Notes: generated by a model from the letters alone, not told the origin. DNA of 64,000 nt from Gari tellinella (GCA_922989275.2 OV277864.1:72296158-72360157); one strand, 5' to 3'; positions 45,170 to 54,638 are shown, counted from the first letter of the stretch. A program made the numbers and translations.

Positions 45170-45348
45170 CCTGCGTTTGCAAACAGTTATGATCTCATGT
45201 GGGGCCTGATCTGAGAACAAAACTGTTTGCATCTAGTTCAGCATTCTATCAGAAACTGCTAAAATATTTTGTAAATATTTGAGTTATACCTGCTGCAGAC
45301 GACATTTCAAAATGGCCTCCAAATATTACCCATCATACAATGGGTTAA
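45170..45348 (+). mobile_element. Family E remnant
   Basis: CGTTTGCAAACAGTTATGAT, GAACAAAACTGTTTGCATCT and ATACAATGGGTTAA keep E order. The GACGCCG stem is gone. Confidence 0.55.
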
Positions 45349-45480
45349 ACTGTTATGACCATTGGTAGTCAGATAATACCCAAAACTGTTTGTCACACAG
45401 ATAAAAAATGAATCGTCAATTTTGGGGGGAAACAAAGCACTTTGATATTGTATATTTCATTTATTTGCGTTTGGATTATT

Positions 45481-45656
45481 TTAACTCTTTCCCTGACCAG
45501 TGTTATCGTCTCATTTAGCCGTCTTATCGCCAAAATACCGTCTGCATTGGTAGTGTCGTCTGCAATATTTTTTAAATTAAAAGTAGGGCTGTTAAATGTC
45601 GGGTTCCAAACTGGTTGCAAAGTCGCCTTTTGGTGCCGTGGCAGTGAAATAGTTAA
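45481..45656 (-). mobile_element. Family E/E2 MITE without palindrome
   Basis: TTAACTCTTTCCCTGACCAG ... GGCAGTGAAATAGTTAA, with TTAA edges. The palindrome is reduced to GGGTTCCAAACTGGTTGC. Overlapping frames on both strands are repeat-derived. Confidence 0.65.
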
Positions 45657-45722
45657 GACCTAGCACTTTATCAAGCTCACATACTCCATTACCGGTACGG
45701 CGCAGCGCATCTAATTTCTTTT

Positions 45723-45932
45723 AACCCTTAGCCTGCCACTCACGACTTTAGCTCCATATGCAAACAGCTTGGATCCGGATGGGACGCCGAGTAACTCGGC
45801 GTCTCATCCGGATCCAAGCTGTTTGACACTCGGACAACATTTTCAGCAATTTTGAGCAACTTTGAAGTACTTTGAAACTTGAAGCAGACGAGAAATATAG
45901 CAGACGACAATTTATTTGGCGGGCTAAGGGTT
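45723..45932 (+). mobile_element. Family E MITE with altered stem
   Basis: TTAACCCTTAGCCTGCCACT ... GCGGGCTAAGGGTTA-like end. The palindrome pairs GGATCCGGATGGGACGCC with GGCGTCTCATCCGGATCC around GAGTAACTC. The stem positions that differ from the copy at 16780 changed on both arms. Confidence 0.85.
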
Positions 45933-46407
45933 ATCTGTCTAATTATCTTGGCGTTTTGCAAACTCTTACAATTCATTTCTCTTAGTAACGAACCGTTTGG
46001 AGAATCAGACACCGAAATGTTCTATGTCTTATTTGGCTCCAAACTGTTTAAGCAGAAGGAGCTCTTCTTTATTTAGAACGAAATGGGTTTCCCTCTCTTT
46101 ATAAAGCAATCGCCTATCTTAAGCACAAAAATAGTTCTATGAAATAGTCATTATAGCAGTGTTTATTGTGTTAGTGTTGCTAATATATGCGTTTTATGCC
46201 ACGGGGATATTGTTCATGTGACTCAGAACTTTTTCGCCGATCTACACGTTTAATTGCCATTATATAAAATATTTAAAAAACGATTGCATTTTGCATGAGA
46301 TCTGAGAATTGTTGGAGTGTAAATCAGTTTCAAACCTGTTACAATTAAGAAGACTGTATCTGTTCCCAATAAACCCGTTCGTGAGAAATAGTCATATTCA
46401 GTGTAAA

Positions 46408-46624
46408 TACAGTGGAGAATCTGTTATTCTTCCCAATAAACGCGTTTACGCTAAAACTTTTATTTGCAGTGCAAACAGTTTGGAAAATGTTGCTAAAATG
46501 TTTGCCACCAAGATAAACAAGAATAATCAGAATTGTCCAAAAATTGTTCTTTTCTACGTTTTAGTGCTTTGAGTTTGCGTACGTTTGCGTTTAAACGGGA
46601 AAGAATAACAGATTCTCCACTGTA
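46408..46624 (+). mobile_element. Family A MITE lacking palindrome
   Basis: Ends TACAGTGGAGAATCTGTTAT and AGATTCTCCACTGTA are intact. At the centre CAAACAGTTTGGAAAATGTTGC replaces the usual stem, and the right CTGTTTG becomes ATGTTTG. About 45 bp of stem is missing. Confidence 0.85.
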
Positions 46625-46773
46625 GTTTGAAACAAGGGTGATCCGGATTCTGATCAGACTTCAAAATGTTGCCACTCAAGCGAAAACAAACTGTTCGAAC
46701 TTTTACAATGGGTTTTCTTGATTTTATTTATTTGCGACGCTTGAATGAAATGCATTACAACTTTTCCACTGTA
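46625..46773 (+). mobile_element. Family A remnant
   Basis: GGATTCTGATCAGACTTCAA is a left arm trace, and TACAACTTTTCCACTGTA is the right end. Confidence 0.45.
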
Positions 46774-47586
46774 CACGCTGCGGTTACTTGTCGTATGACA
46801 TGATACACGTACCATGTACTTCTTCAATTAAAGCGTAGTCATGAAAAATTTAATATTAAACCCTACATCATTCTCCCTGTTTTACTTTCAATCTGCTTTA
46901 GGCAATTGAATGTCTTAAACTTGCAAATAGGTCATGTGGGACAAGGTTATGCAAACGGTTGAGCACAATAACAAAAAACAGTCTTTGTAGTGCAAAATAC
47001 CTTTGGCAATAATTTCCGCTTCTTAAAAGAAATTATCACTACTGTATGCCTTGAGGAAATCTTCGCTTACGACATGGAAACTACTAATATGGCTGTCTCT
47101 TTTATTTTTGCATGAAAACAACATCTAAATGAGATTGACCTATTAAATCCGAGAAATTGGAAACCCACGCGATATAATTGTATCAGGTTGTATTTCATAA
47201 AATATACATAAGCTGTGTTCCATGAAGCAAATGCGTTCATACAGAGTGGGTGTTTTATTTTCTCCAAATAACACTTTCGTGCAAAACCATAACCGTAATA
47301 CATGTAATTCTAATATTTGTAGCTGTTGTGTTTATCATAACATGAATGACTTAGGCATGTGTGTCCCAATACTTAATATCATTACGGTGTGCCCATTACA
47401 ATACAGTGGGAACCAGGACAGGTGCCGAGTAACTCTGCATCTGATCAAGACCCAATCCACTTGTTATTAAAACTGCAAGGATTTCGACCTTTATGCAGGC
47501 TTAAGAATTCGAGTTCACTTAATTCGCACAAAACAGTTTATCAAAGTTAAAAACGTTGCTTAGAAGGTACGTTCAAGTTAATCCAT
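46774..47586. other. Unassigned region with C and A scraps
   Basis: CTGTTTTACTTTCAATCTGC near 46877 is a C hairpin arm. GCCGAGTAACTCTGCATCTG near 47424 is an A-like core. No gene was recognised. Confidence 0.4.
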
Positions 47587-47795
47587 GCACCGCTGAAACC
47601 TTTAATGGTCAATTCCAGCTGCCAATTGTGTCAAGTCCATTTGTAGCTATTTAGGGTTGAGTTTAACAATATATTGCAAAATGACAAACAGTTCCTTGGA
47701 TCACAATATACACTGTTTGCATAGGACAAGTATATTCTTCATATATAACGTTTTTATCTGACGAGTATACTCTTCGCTAGAGTTTGATGTGTTAA
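47587..47795 (+). mobile_element. Family D variant without inner stem
   Basis: CCGCTGAAACCTTTAATGGT, CAAATGACAAACAGTTCCTT, TATACACTGTTTGCATAGGA follow D order. The inner AGAGGGCTCC stem is missing. Confidence 0.6.
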
Positions 47796-48145
47796 TCACA
47801 GTTGAGAAAACGTTATTCCTGAATTTGAGATAATCTTAACAAAAACTGCAATGTAGTCAAATGAAATATAGAAAATACAGTTTTTGAAGATGTTTACTTT
47901 TACAAAATCTAATTTTGTTGCGGATAGTTTCGTTTAAGCAGGGACGCATAACATCGACTCCACTGTCGGAATGTCTGGTAAAGAAACACGGATTTAGAAA
48001 GACTGGCATACCAATCAACACTGAGTGTTGCCACGGACATCAACTTGTGCAGACCAAGCCAGTCTCGCGTGCTAAAGGTTAATTTCTCCGATATCTCTGG
48101 ACAACATTTTTTTAATGAGACACAGTCATATTCATAGTGAGATTT
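47796..48145. other. Unassigned region
   Basis: An A-type end (CACAGTTGAGAAAACGTTAT) near 47798 has no partner. Nothing else was found. Confidence 0.35.
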
Positions 48146-48291
48146 TACCCTTTCACCGTTTCGTTGTCGTCTCCTTTAATTTTGTTATTGGCAAGAACGT
48201 TTCAAAGTAAGATACATATCGATACGAATGTCAAACAGTTCGGAATTGTTGGCAAAGTCGCATGTTGGCCCAATGGCAGTGAAAGAGTTTA
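48146..48291 (-). mobile_element. Family E2 MITE without palindrome
   Basis: TACCCTTTCACCGTTTCGTT ... GGCAGTGAAAGAGTTTA. GTCAAACAGTTCGGAATTG marks where the stem was. Confidence 0.65.
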
Positions 48292-48313
48292 AATGAGACA
48301 CACCGAAACTCGT

Positions 48314-48519
48314 ATTAACAGTTACCTTGCCTTGAACTTATCGTCTGCTTTGAAATTAACGTCTGCAAATTGGTGAAAGTAACTTTTTTATTTTCTAAAG
48401 TGGAAGAAACTTATAGACGGTTGTCAAACAGTTTGGATCTAGATCAGACGCCGCGTTACGCGTCGTCTGATCTGGATATATACTGTTTGCAAGTCGCGAT
48501 CGGCAGGATACGTGTTTAA
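48314..48519 (-). mobile_element. Family E MITE
   Basis: TTAACAGTTACCTTGCCTTG ... CGATCGGCAGGATACGTGTTTAA-type end. The palindrome at about 48424-48490 has one broken pair (GCGTCGTC). Confidence 0.7.
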
Positions 48520-48655
48520 CCACCTCTCTATGAAAAGACATATGTCTCGCTGAAGACAGGTTACTGCTTAATGTAGGACATATATGTACATAAATCAGAC
48601 ATGTCCTATTGAGCATTCTGCTTTATTTTAGTCCTACAATATCATGCAACCATCT

Positions 48656-48908
48656 TTAACCCTTTCCCCCATAGAAGCGACTATTAGCGTATTTAATTTA
48701 CTCCTCCGCTAAAGAAAATAGTTCCAGTTTATACCCTCATAAACATTTACCATAACAAATATTTCTATATAGCCTAGCAGATGATAGTTTGAAGCAGGCT
48801 GAAAGTAAAGCAGAATGTGCCTTAAGGCACATTCTGCTTTTCTTTCAACCTACATTAAGTGATCACCTGTATTGAATGTTATAAACGGGTTATTGGGTAA
48901 AGGGTTAA
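48656..48908 (+). mobile_element. Family C MITE, full length
   Basis: TTAACCCTTTCCCCCATAGA ... GGGTAAAGGGTTAA. The hairpin has GTGCCTTAAGGCAC at its centre, the same variant as the copy at 14062. Confidence 0.9.
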
Positions 48909-48933
48909 AGACTGGTCATATACTTTTTGTCGT

Positions 48934-49150
48934 TTAACCTTTACATTCTCAATGACGCCAAAAGGCGCATTTGCAAACGTAACGCGCAGTCTGATCAGGA
49001 TCCCATCTGTTTGACACTCGTATCGGTTTGTCATACTACACTGACTCTTACTCTGAAACGATCTTGCAAACAACCAAATTGAAGCAGACGATAATGAAAT
49101 GATGAAGGGGTTAGCACCTCACGATTAATTTGGCAGTGAAAGAGTGAATA
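48934..49150 (+). mobile_element. Family E2 MITE, damaged palindrome
   Basis: TTAACCTTTACATTCTCAAT ... GGCAGTGAAAGAGTGAA. The left arm and half of the stem are deleted, leaving CAAACGTAACGCGCAGTCTG. Confidence 0.7.
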
Positions 49151-49489
49151 CAAGTTTGCCTGTACTACATGTCCATGTAGACACAAGGTTGAACATTCGT
49201 ATAATAAGACATGACATTATACATGTAGCTGATTTAAGCTTCCTTGTATAGGAAATACAAAACAGTGTTTAGCGGCCACATTTTGACCTGGGATGATTTC
49301 TTCTTAAGATATGTGACTACATAATATAGAACGAATGCAAAGCTAAAAGCGTTTACAGTAGCTGTTTGCTTTACCTTTGTCCTGTATTTAACAAACGTAT
49401 GCATTGTTGAATCTTAAACGTAATTCATCTTGTTTGACTGGTCGGTTGACACAAGTTAGACTGTAAATGGTATTGGTGTAAAACGGCGG
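49151..49489. other. Unassigned region
   Basis: No supported feature. Confidence 0.35.
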
Positions 49490-49806
49490 TCATACAATGG
49501 GAGACAAAAAATTTATATGTTGTTCGGGGGGAGTTATTATAGGAAGAATAATAGGCTTATACATGTACATGTACTTGCAAACAGCTTAAATCCAGATGAG
49601 ACGCCGCGAGACGCGGCGTCTGACCTGGATTCAAGCTGTTTGTCATTTTTCATTGATTTTGAAAATGTCAAATATGTGACATTGAGAAAAACAACAGACG
49701 ACACTTTTAAGCAGACTGAAAATATTAGACATATGTGTCGTGTTTGGGAAACAGCAGCAGGCGTTGTTGTATTGAAGGAATCGTTGTTTAGAGGACCGTT
49801 GTTGTA
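49490..49806 (+). mobile_element. Family B MITE, ends eroded
   Basis: CATACAATGGGAGACAAAAA starts inside the left end. The palindrome at about 49579-49642 has GACGCCGCGAGACGCGGCGTC. It ends GAGGACCGTTGTTG and is followed directly by a piece of D (TAAACTGGAATTGTCCATAG to 49846). Confidence 0.75.
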
Positions 49807-49870
49807 AACTGGAATTGTCCATAGGAAGTTTCAGGGTATAATGAGTTTTTGCAGCTGCATCAGCAGAACA

Positions 49871-49915
49871 ATCATCCATACGACCATCACCCATACGACC
49901 ATCATCCATACGACA
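49871..49915 (+). repeat. 15-bp tandem repeat, three units
   Basis: The unit is ATCATCCATACGACC, with one substitution in unit 2 and one in unit 3. Confidence 0.9.
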
Positions 49916-50114
49916 ATGCTTATATCCCTGGCTTCACTTCTTTTCCCCAATGGTTACAATGGTTATATGCAAGCAAATTAAATTCTGACCAAATGCCACG
50001 TTACAATGTATTTTTGACTATCTACTATATATCTATATATAAAAGAGAAACATTAAACAACATCACTGAAATTTGCTTTTGGTGCTATCGTGAAATGATC
50101 AAGTTAAATGTGGA

Positions 50115-50186
50115 TGCGTCTGATTAGGATCCAAACTGTTTGACACTCATTTCAATACATTAAGTCAAAATATCGTACATTTCAAT
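50115..50186 (+). mobile_element. Family E2 fragment
   Basis: GCGTCTGATTAGGATCCAAA then CTGTTTGACACTCATTTCAA is a right palindrome arm and its flank. It borders the C element that follows. Confidence 0.55.
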
Positions 50187-50438
50187 TTAACCCTTTCCCT
50201 TATAGAAGCGACTTTTAGCGCATTCATTTTATTCATCCGCCAAAGAAAATAGTTCCATTTCATACTGTCATGAATTTGTACCATAAGAATTGTTTTCTAT
50301 ATCCTAGCAGATAGTAACTTAAAGCACGCTGAAAGTAAAGCAGAATGCGCCCTAGGGCGCATTCTGCTTTACTTTAAGCCTGCTTTAATAGGTCACATAT
50401 CTTAAATACTAGAAACAGGTTATGGGTTAAAGGGTTAA
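50187..50438 (+). mobile_element. Family C MITE, full length
   Basis: TTAACCCTTTCCCTTATAGA ... GGTTAAAGGGTTAA. The hairpin at about 50325-50388 pairs GCTGAAAGTAAAGCAG with CTGCTTTACTTTAAGC around GCGCCCTAGGGCGC. Confidence 0.9.
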
Positions 50439-50879
50439 GAAATAAAATCAGACCACAAATGTTTAAAATCAATGACGTCAATGGATTGAATTAGCCACAA
50501 AAAACTTCCTATTTGAGACACTTCTGTTAACCAATCGCATTTCTCGTTTCGGAAAGGGTTGACTTTCGGGAGGTTTTCTGTACATTTAAATTCGACCACG
50601 TTCATGAATCATAACACTTGTGGTTTGAAAGCATACATCAAAGTGGAAAGTGGAAGTGATTGAGAAGGTCTTTCACCTTATACGGTTCGCAGTTTGTTTT
50701 TGTGAATGTGCAAACAGTTTGGGCCTAAGTCATTGACGCGGCATTGTAATTAGCTTCAAAATTGTTTGTGAGTTTCATTTTAATAGCATGATGTGACGTC
50801 ATCAATTAAAAAAATATATCACCTACTTGTATACATCGTACATGTATTTAAAGTTTAGTTTGTTTTTACTAAAGAAAAA
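50439..50879. other. Unassigned region
   Basis: GCAAACAGTTTGGGCCTAAG near 50709 with TCAAAATTGTTTGTGAG is a decayed MITE core. Nothing else was seen. Confidence 0.4.
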
Positions 50880-50984
50880 TGAATTGAATGTCAAACAGTT
50901 TGCATACTGATCAGACGCCTTAGCAATATCCTAAATAATTTGCAAACAACCCTTGTTCTCGGGGTAGGACAGTGGAGGGGTTAA
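50880..50984 (-). mobile_element. Family Y fragment
   Basis: GTCAAACAGTTTGCATACTG, GATCAGACGCC and TCTCGGGGTAGGACAGTGGA before GGGGTTAA. Confidence 0.6.
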
Positions 50985-51026
50985 AACCAACCGCTTTTCA
51001 GACTACACTTTTGACGAAGTTAATAA

Positions 51027-51388
51027 AACAGCACCCCTCTCTACAACGACACCCAATAGAAGACACAAAATATGTGCGTTGCTGGGAGGGAGTCGTTATA
51101 GGGAGGAACATTGGCTTACATTTGCAAACAGTTTGAATCTAGATCAGACGCCGTGTTACGCGGCGTCTGATCTTGATTCAAGCTGTTTGTAACTCCTTAT
51201 TAAGTTTTTTTCTGTCATAATGTCCATTATGTAACTTTGAGAAAATTAGCAGACTACAAGTTTAAGCAGACGATATTGCAACAGCAAAGGCGTTATACAT
51301 AATTGTCCTGTTTAGGGAACCGCGACAATGGTCGTTGTAAGCTGGGAGTCGTTGTTGTGAGGGCTGTTGTAGAGAGGGAACACTGTGT
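51027..51388 (+). mobile_element. Family B MITE, full length
   Basis: AACAGCACCCCTCTCTACAA ... GAGGGAACACTGTG. The palindrome at about 51126-51190 is intact apart from single changes. The internal GCAACAGCAAAGGCGTTATA holds the relic E-type end. Confidence 0.85.
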
Positions 51389-51422
51389 TGCAAGGCGTCC
51401 GTTGACCACAGTGCATACCTTT

Positions 51423-51586
51423 CGGCAAACAGGTTAGACTATTATCATACATCAGATATCCCGAAGTCTGATCATGAGTCAAAACTGTTAAACACTTATT
51501 CCAATGTTCCTTTAAATAAGTAGTCTGCACTACTACTTTGATTAATTATTACAGACGACTTCCTATAAGCAGACAAAAGTGTTACT
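51423..51586 (+). mobile_element. Family E-like remnant
   Basis: CGGCAAACAGGTTAGACTAT, GAAGTCTGATCATGAGTCAA, AACTGTTAAACACTTATTCC and TTACAGACGACTTCCTATAA follow E order at low similarity. Confidence 0.45.
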
Positions 51587-51605
51587 AGTATTAATCACCA
51601 GGTAT

Positions 51606-51855
51606 TACAGTGGAGAATCTGTTATTCTTTCCCAATAAACGCGTTTACGCTAAAACTATTATTTGCAGTGCAAACAGTTTGGAGCCAGATCAGACGCCGG
51701 GTAACCCGGCGTCTGATCAGGCTCCAAACTGTTTGCCACCAAGATAAACATGAATTATCAGAATTGTCAAAAAGTTGTACTTTTCTACGTTTTAGTGTTT
51801 TGCGTTTGCGTACGTTTGCGTTTAAACGGGAAAGAATGACAGATTATCCACTGTA
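51606..51855 (+). mobile_element. Family A MITE, full length
   Basis: TACAGTGGAGAATCTGTTAT ... ACAGATTATCCACTGTA. The palindrome at about 51668-51735 has GACGCCGGGTAACCCGGCGTC. After it, 51856-51898 repeats an A end (AAAGATTCTCCACTGTA) preceded by TGACGTCA twice. Confidence 0.9.
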
Positions 51856-51954
51856 TGACGTCACTAATGACGTCAGAATAAAAGATTCTCCACTGTACGC
51901 ATACAGTGTTGAATGCATTAATCTGCATTTATGCCAAGAATTATGGTATGTGCG

Positions 51955-52022
51955 TGTCAGTTGGGAGCCTGATAAGACGCTTGGTAACCCGGTTCTGGTC
52001 AGGCTCCAAAATAATTGTCACT
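51955..52022 (+). repeat. Decayed family A palindrome
   Basis: TTGGGAGCCTGATAAGACGC pairs partly with TGGTCAGGCTCCAAAATAA. Confidence 0.5.
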
Positions 52023-52258
52023 CTGACATTATTCGTTATCATTTTCTTAATGTTGGCATTTTTCTGTATATAATTATACTGAGATATTATTTTGTTTCCT
52101 TTTACTATATTTGAGCCCTAGTGATGCATACATGTACATGTATATGCGTCTTTTACCAAAAGTATGAAAAGTACACTTGCCCTTTGCAAACAATGAAGTC
52201 CCTGATCAGAAGGCTCCTACAGGATCAGAGTCTTCACTGTTTGTCATTTTACAATATA

Positions 52259-52572
52259 CAGTACTGAACCTTATTAAATTAAATTGATAATCGCAAGCGA
52301 ATTGCCATCGAATTGCCATCGAATCGGGCGCTTCAAAAAACCAAATCCTACGTTTGAATACTTTAACGCGAATTTTCAGAAGCGGTTGTGACAAAAATGG
52401 AATCGAAAAAAATAACGAAGGCATATTTGCGAACATTTGTGAAGATACACCACTCAAGAAAACTTATCCGAGGGTAAATTAGTATTTTGAAATCGCAAGC
52501 GAATCGCCATCGAATTGCCATCGAATTGCAAGCGAATCGCAAAAAATGTTAATTTAATAAGATTCAGTACTG
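52259..52572 (-). mobile_element. Family F MITE inside D
   Basis: CAGTACTGAACCTTATTAAA ... ATAAGATTCAGTACTG between TA copies (52257-52258, 52573-52574). It is the inverted, nearly same-length counterpart of 10151-10462 (314 versus 312 bp). Subterminal AATTGCCATCGAATTGCCAT words are duplicated. Confidence 0.9.
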
Positions 52573-52633
52573 TATTATAAAACCAAGCTTAAATAGTCTA
52601 AAGCATATCAGCCTTTAATGCAAACTGAAATTG

Positions 52634-52680
52634 TCCATAGATAGATAGATATATTTATTTTGGTAAACATGGCAAAACAT
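52634..52680 (-). repeat. Retroposon tail (GATA)n
   Basis: ATAGATAGATAGATATATTT then ATTTTGGTAAACATGGC. In reverse this is AATAAATATA followed by CTAT repeats, a typical short 3' end. Confidence 0.5.
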
Positions 52681-52731
52681 AATTAAAGCAAACATATAAG
52701 AGCCATGCAATGCACACCTAGACACCAAGTA

Positions 52732-52927
52732 TACAGTGGAGAATCTGTTATTCTTTCCCGTTTAAACGCAAACGTACGCAAACGAAAAGCGCTACAACGT
52801 AGAAAAGAACAACTTTTGGACAATTCTAATAATTCATTTTTATCTTGGTGGCAAACAGTTTGGAATTGAAATAATAGTTTTAGCGTAAACGCGTTTATTG
52901 GGAAAGAATAACACATTCTCTTCTGTA
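52732..52927 (-). mobile_element. Family A MITE lacking palindrome
   Basis: TACAGTGGAGAATCTGTTAT ... CACATTCTCTTCTGTA. At the centre GGCAAACAGTTTGGAATTGA joins directly to AATAATAGTTTTAGCG. The left arm is cut after GTTTGGA and the entire right arm is gone. Confidence 0.85.
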
Positions 52928-53120
52928 ACACAAAAAGGAACAGTTTCAGGGGAAAATGAGTTAATTAATCGGGAAAGAATAACGTCTTCTCCACAGTCTC
53001 ACCACAGTGACATGTGCATTATATATGTTTACAGATTATGAATATTCATGAGCCTTCTAACAGAAGTAAGACAACAAAGTAATTATGGATAATTAGTCAT
53101 TCGAATGCGGAAACGGATGT

Positions 53121-53547
53121 TACAGTGGAGAAAACGTTAGTCCTGCCTGATGAGCGCGTTTGCGCTTAACTCTTTCCTCCCTGAAACTTTAAATGGACAA
53201 TTCCAGTTTTAATTTTTTTCTAGTCCATTTCTGACTTTTAAGGGTTGTTTTTGTCAATGTTTGGCATTGTGACAAACAGTGAAGACTCTGATCAGAGGGC
53301 TCCTTTCGGAGCCCTCTGATCTGGGTCTTCACTGTTTGCATAGGACATGTGTACTATTCACATGTACACTGTTTGAAAAGCACGCCTATATGCGGGACTA
53401 GGGTTCAAAGGGTTAAACGATTATTTCTATTTTTAAAAAGTTTACAACTAACCCGGCTTTTGACCTGGCTTAAAACTGTTTGCAATGTAAATAATAGTTT
53501 TAGTGTAAACGCGCTTATGTGGAAAAAATAGCGTCTTCTCAACTGTA
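53121..53547. mobile_element. Family A-type element split by D
   Basis: TACAGTGGAGAAAACGTTAG at the left and GTCTTCTCAACTGTA at the right. Both ends are followed inward by the same AAACGCG-type block (GAGCGCGTTTGCGCTTAA left, AGTGTAAACGCGCTTATG right), so this is a symmetric variant of A. The core keeps ACCCGGCTTTTGACCTGGCT. Confidence 0.75.
53166..53416 (+). mobile_element. Family D MITE inside A
   Basis: TTAACTCTTTCCTCCCTGAA ... AGGGTTCAAAGGGTTAA with TTAA at both edges. The palindrome pairs AGTGAAGACTCTGATCAGAG with CTCTGATCTGGGTCTTCACT around GGCTCCTTTCGGAGCC. The copy looks complete. Confidence 0.9.
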
Positions 53548-53932
53548 TATGCTTTATAAAACATTACATTGCGTTAGGTTTCATTCATAAGGAACAGGAT
53601 AGCGTATTTTAAGTTGTGTGCTACTCTTGAAAAAATATTAAATACCTAGCTGTTACCTACCATCACTGTTTTTAAACAAAAAACACTGCAAAATCCATCA
53701 GACAAAACTAAACCAAGTTTTTAAACAATGTTTTTATGAGGATGACACACTGCGATTGTTAATAGTTTCTGATTTGAATAATGAAAGTTATTTTTCTCAA
53801 CCTAATTTATAAAACTTCTGCATTTTAATTCAGTGGGCAATAGACCACACATTAAGCAGTACTGTCAATTATTGTAAAGGTATCACTCAAACAGAAGGCA
53901 CAGGTTAATTATGCCTTAATTATATCCTGCGT
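53548..53932. other. Unassigned region
   Basis: No supported feature. Confidence 0.35.
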
Positions 53933-54052
53933 TGCAGTGGAGAAAACGTTATTCTTTCCCGTGTAAACGCAAACGCAACTCATTAAAATGTAGAACATGA
54001 CAACTTATTGACAATCCTGATTATTAATGATGCATACCGTTTCTCCACTGTA
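53933..54052 (-). mobile_element. Short family A MITE, 120 bp
   Basis: TTGCAGTGGAGAAAACGTTA ... CCGTTTCTCCACTGTA. The left half is normal to CAACTTATTGACAATCCTGA. The palindrome and the whole right subterminal block are missing. Confidence 0.75.
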
Positions 54053-54114
54053 AGTAGTTACATGGAAAAGGCTCTTCATGGTACTTCACTAAGTCGTTGT
54101 ACAACGCAATTACT

Positions 54115-54638
54115 TTAAAGGGACTCGCTACCGGATGGTGTACTTGTCAAAATAAAATAAAATACTCAAATAAAAGCAATTGTGTGGCATTATTTGGCTT
54201 CTGACATTAACAAAATATGATCAGTCCAAAACAAGTCTCAAGAATCGTCACCGAAGCTTAGTTCTTTTAGATATTTCCATCATTTTTCTATAGCGTCAGC
54301 TGACGGTATAGTTGTTGTTGTTGCTTCTCTACACGGACTCAGACATAAACCTAAGCCGAATAATGTATATGAATCGCTACCAGTGAAGTACGTTAATTCG
54401 CTACCATATAGATAGAGAGCGCCAGTAGCCGCGTGGATAAGGGCGCTTCCTTTTTTGTCATGTTTGTCTCCGTATGGAGGGTCACGGGTTCGAATCCCAC
54501 CAGAGCTTCTTTTTTTTATAATGCTTTTTTTAACAGAATTTATTATCCTAAACTAAATCTTACCCATTTATATAAGAATTTGACATATATTTACAAATTA
54601 CTATTTTTAATGCTAAATCCGGTTGCGAGCCCCTTTAA
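54115..54638. mobile_element. Element M: TTAA-flanked, carries tRNA-like core
   Basis: TTAAAGGGACTCGCTACCGG (54115) and CCGGTTGCGAGCCCCTTTAA (54619-54638) are inverted repeats with two mismatches and TTAA at both edges. Inside lies a tRNA-like stretch at 54415-54508, followed by a T-run. The rest is AT-rich with GTTGTTGTTGTTGC at about 54311. Confidence 0.65.
54415..54508 (+). ncRNA. tRNA-like sequence (SINE head or pseudo-tRNA)
   Basis: TAGCCGCGTGGATAAGGGCG fits an A box with D-arm of the Leu/Ser class. GGGTTCGAATCCC (54486-54498) is a canonical B box and T-arm. CTCCGTATGGAG between them could be a long variable arm. The acceptor stem does not pair (GCGCCAG versus CCAGAGC), so it is not a working tRNA gene. 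The following TTCTTTTTTTTAT could stop RNA polymerase III. Confidence 0.55.

Larger units (their letters stand above)
52112..52966 (-). mobile_element. Family D element carrying several insertions
   Basis: The left part is GAGCCCTAGTGATGCATACA to CACTGTTTGTCATTTTACAA. After the F insertion it continues as TTATAAAACCAAGCTTAAAT to GAAATTGTCCATAG. The last piece, CAGTTTCAGGGGAAAATGAG then TTAA, lies beyond a retroposon tail and an A copy. The inner right arm of its palindrome is deleted. Confidence 0.7.

Noticed and set aside
49871..49915. His-Pro-Tyr-Asp tandem peptide
   Set aside because: A 15-bp tandem repeat of three units within a frame that has no other support.
49866..49920. CRISPR array
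   Set aside because: The tandem units are contiguous with no spacers. The dispersed palindromes elsewhere are in separate transposons with TA/TTAA edges.
51856..51898. Promoter with two TGACGTCA (CRE-like) sites
   Set aside because: It sits between an A copy and a repeated A end, with no gene downstream. It may be an accidental palindrome.
54415..54508. Functional tRNA-Leu/Ser gene
   Set aside because: The acceptor stem does not pair. Only the internal boxes are good.
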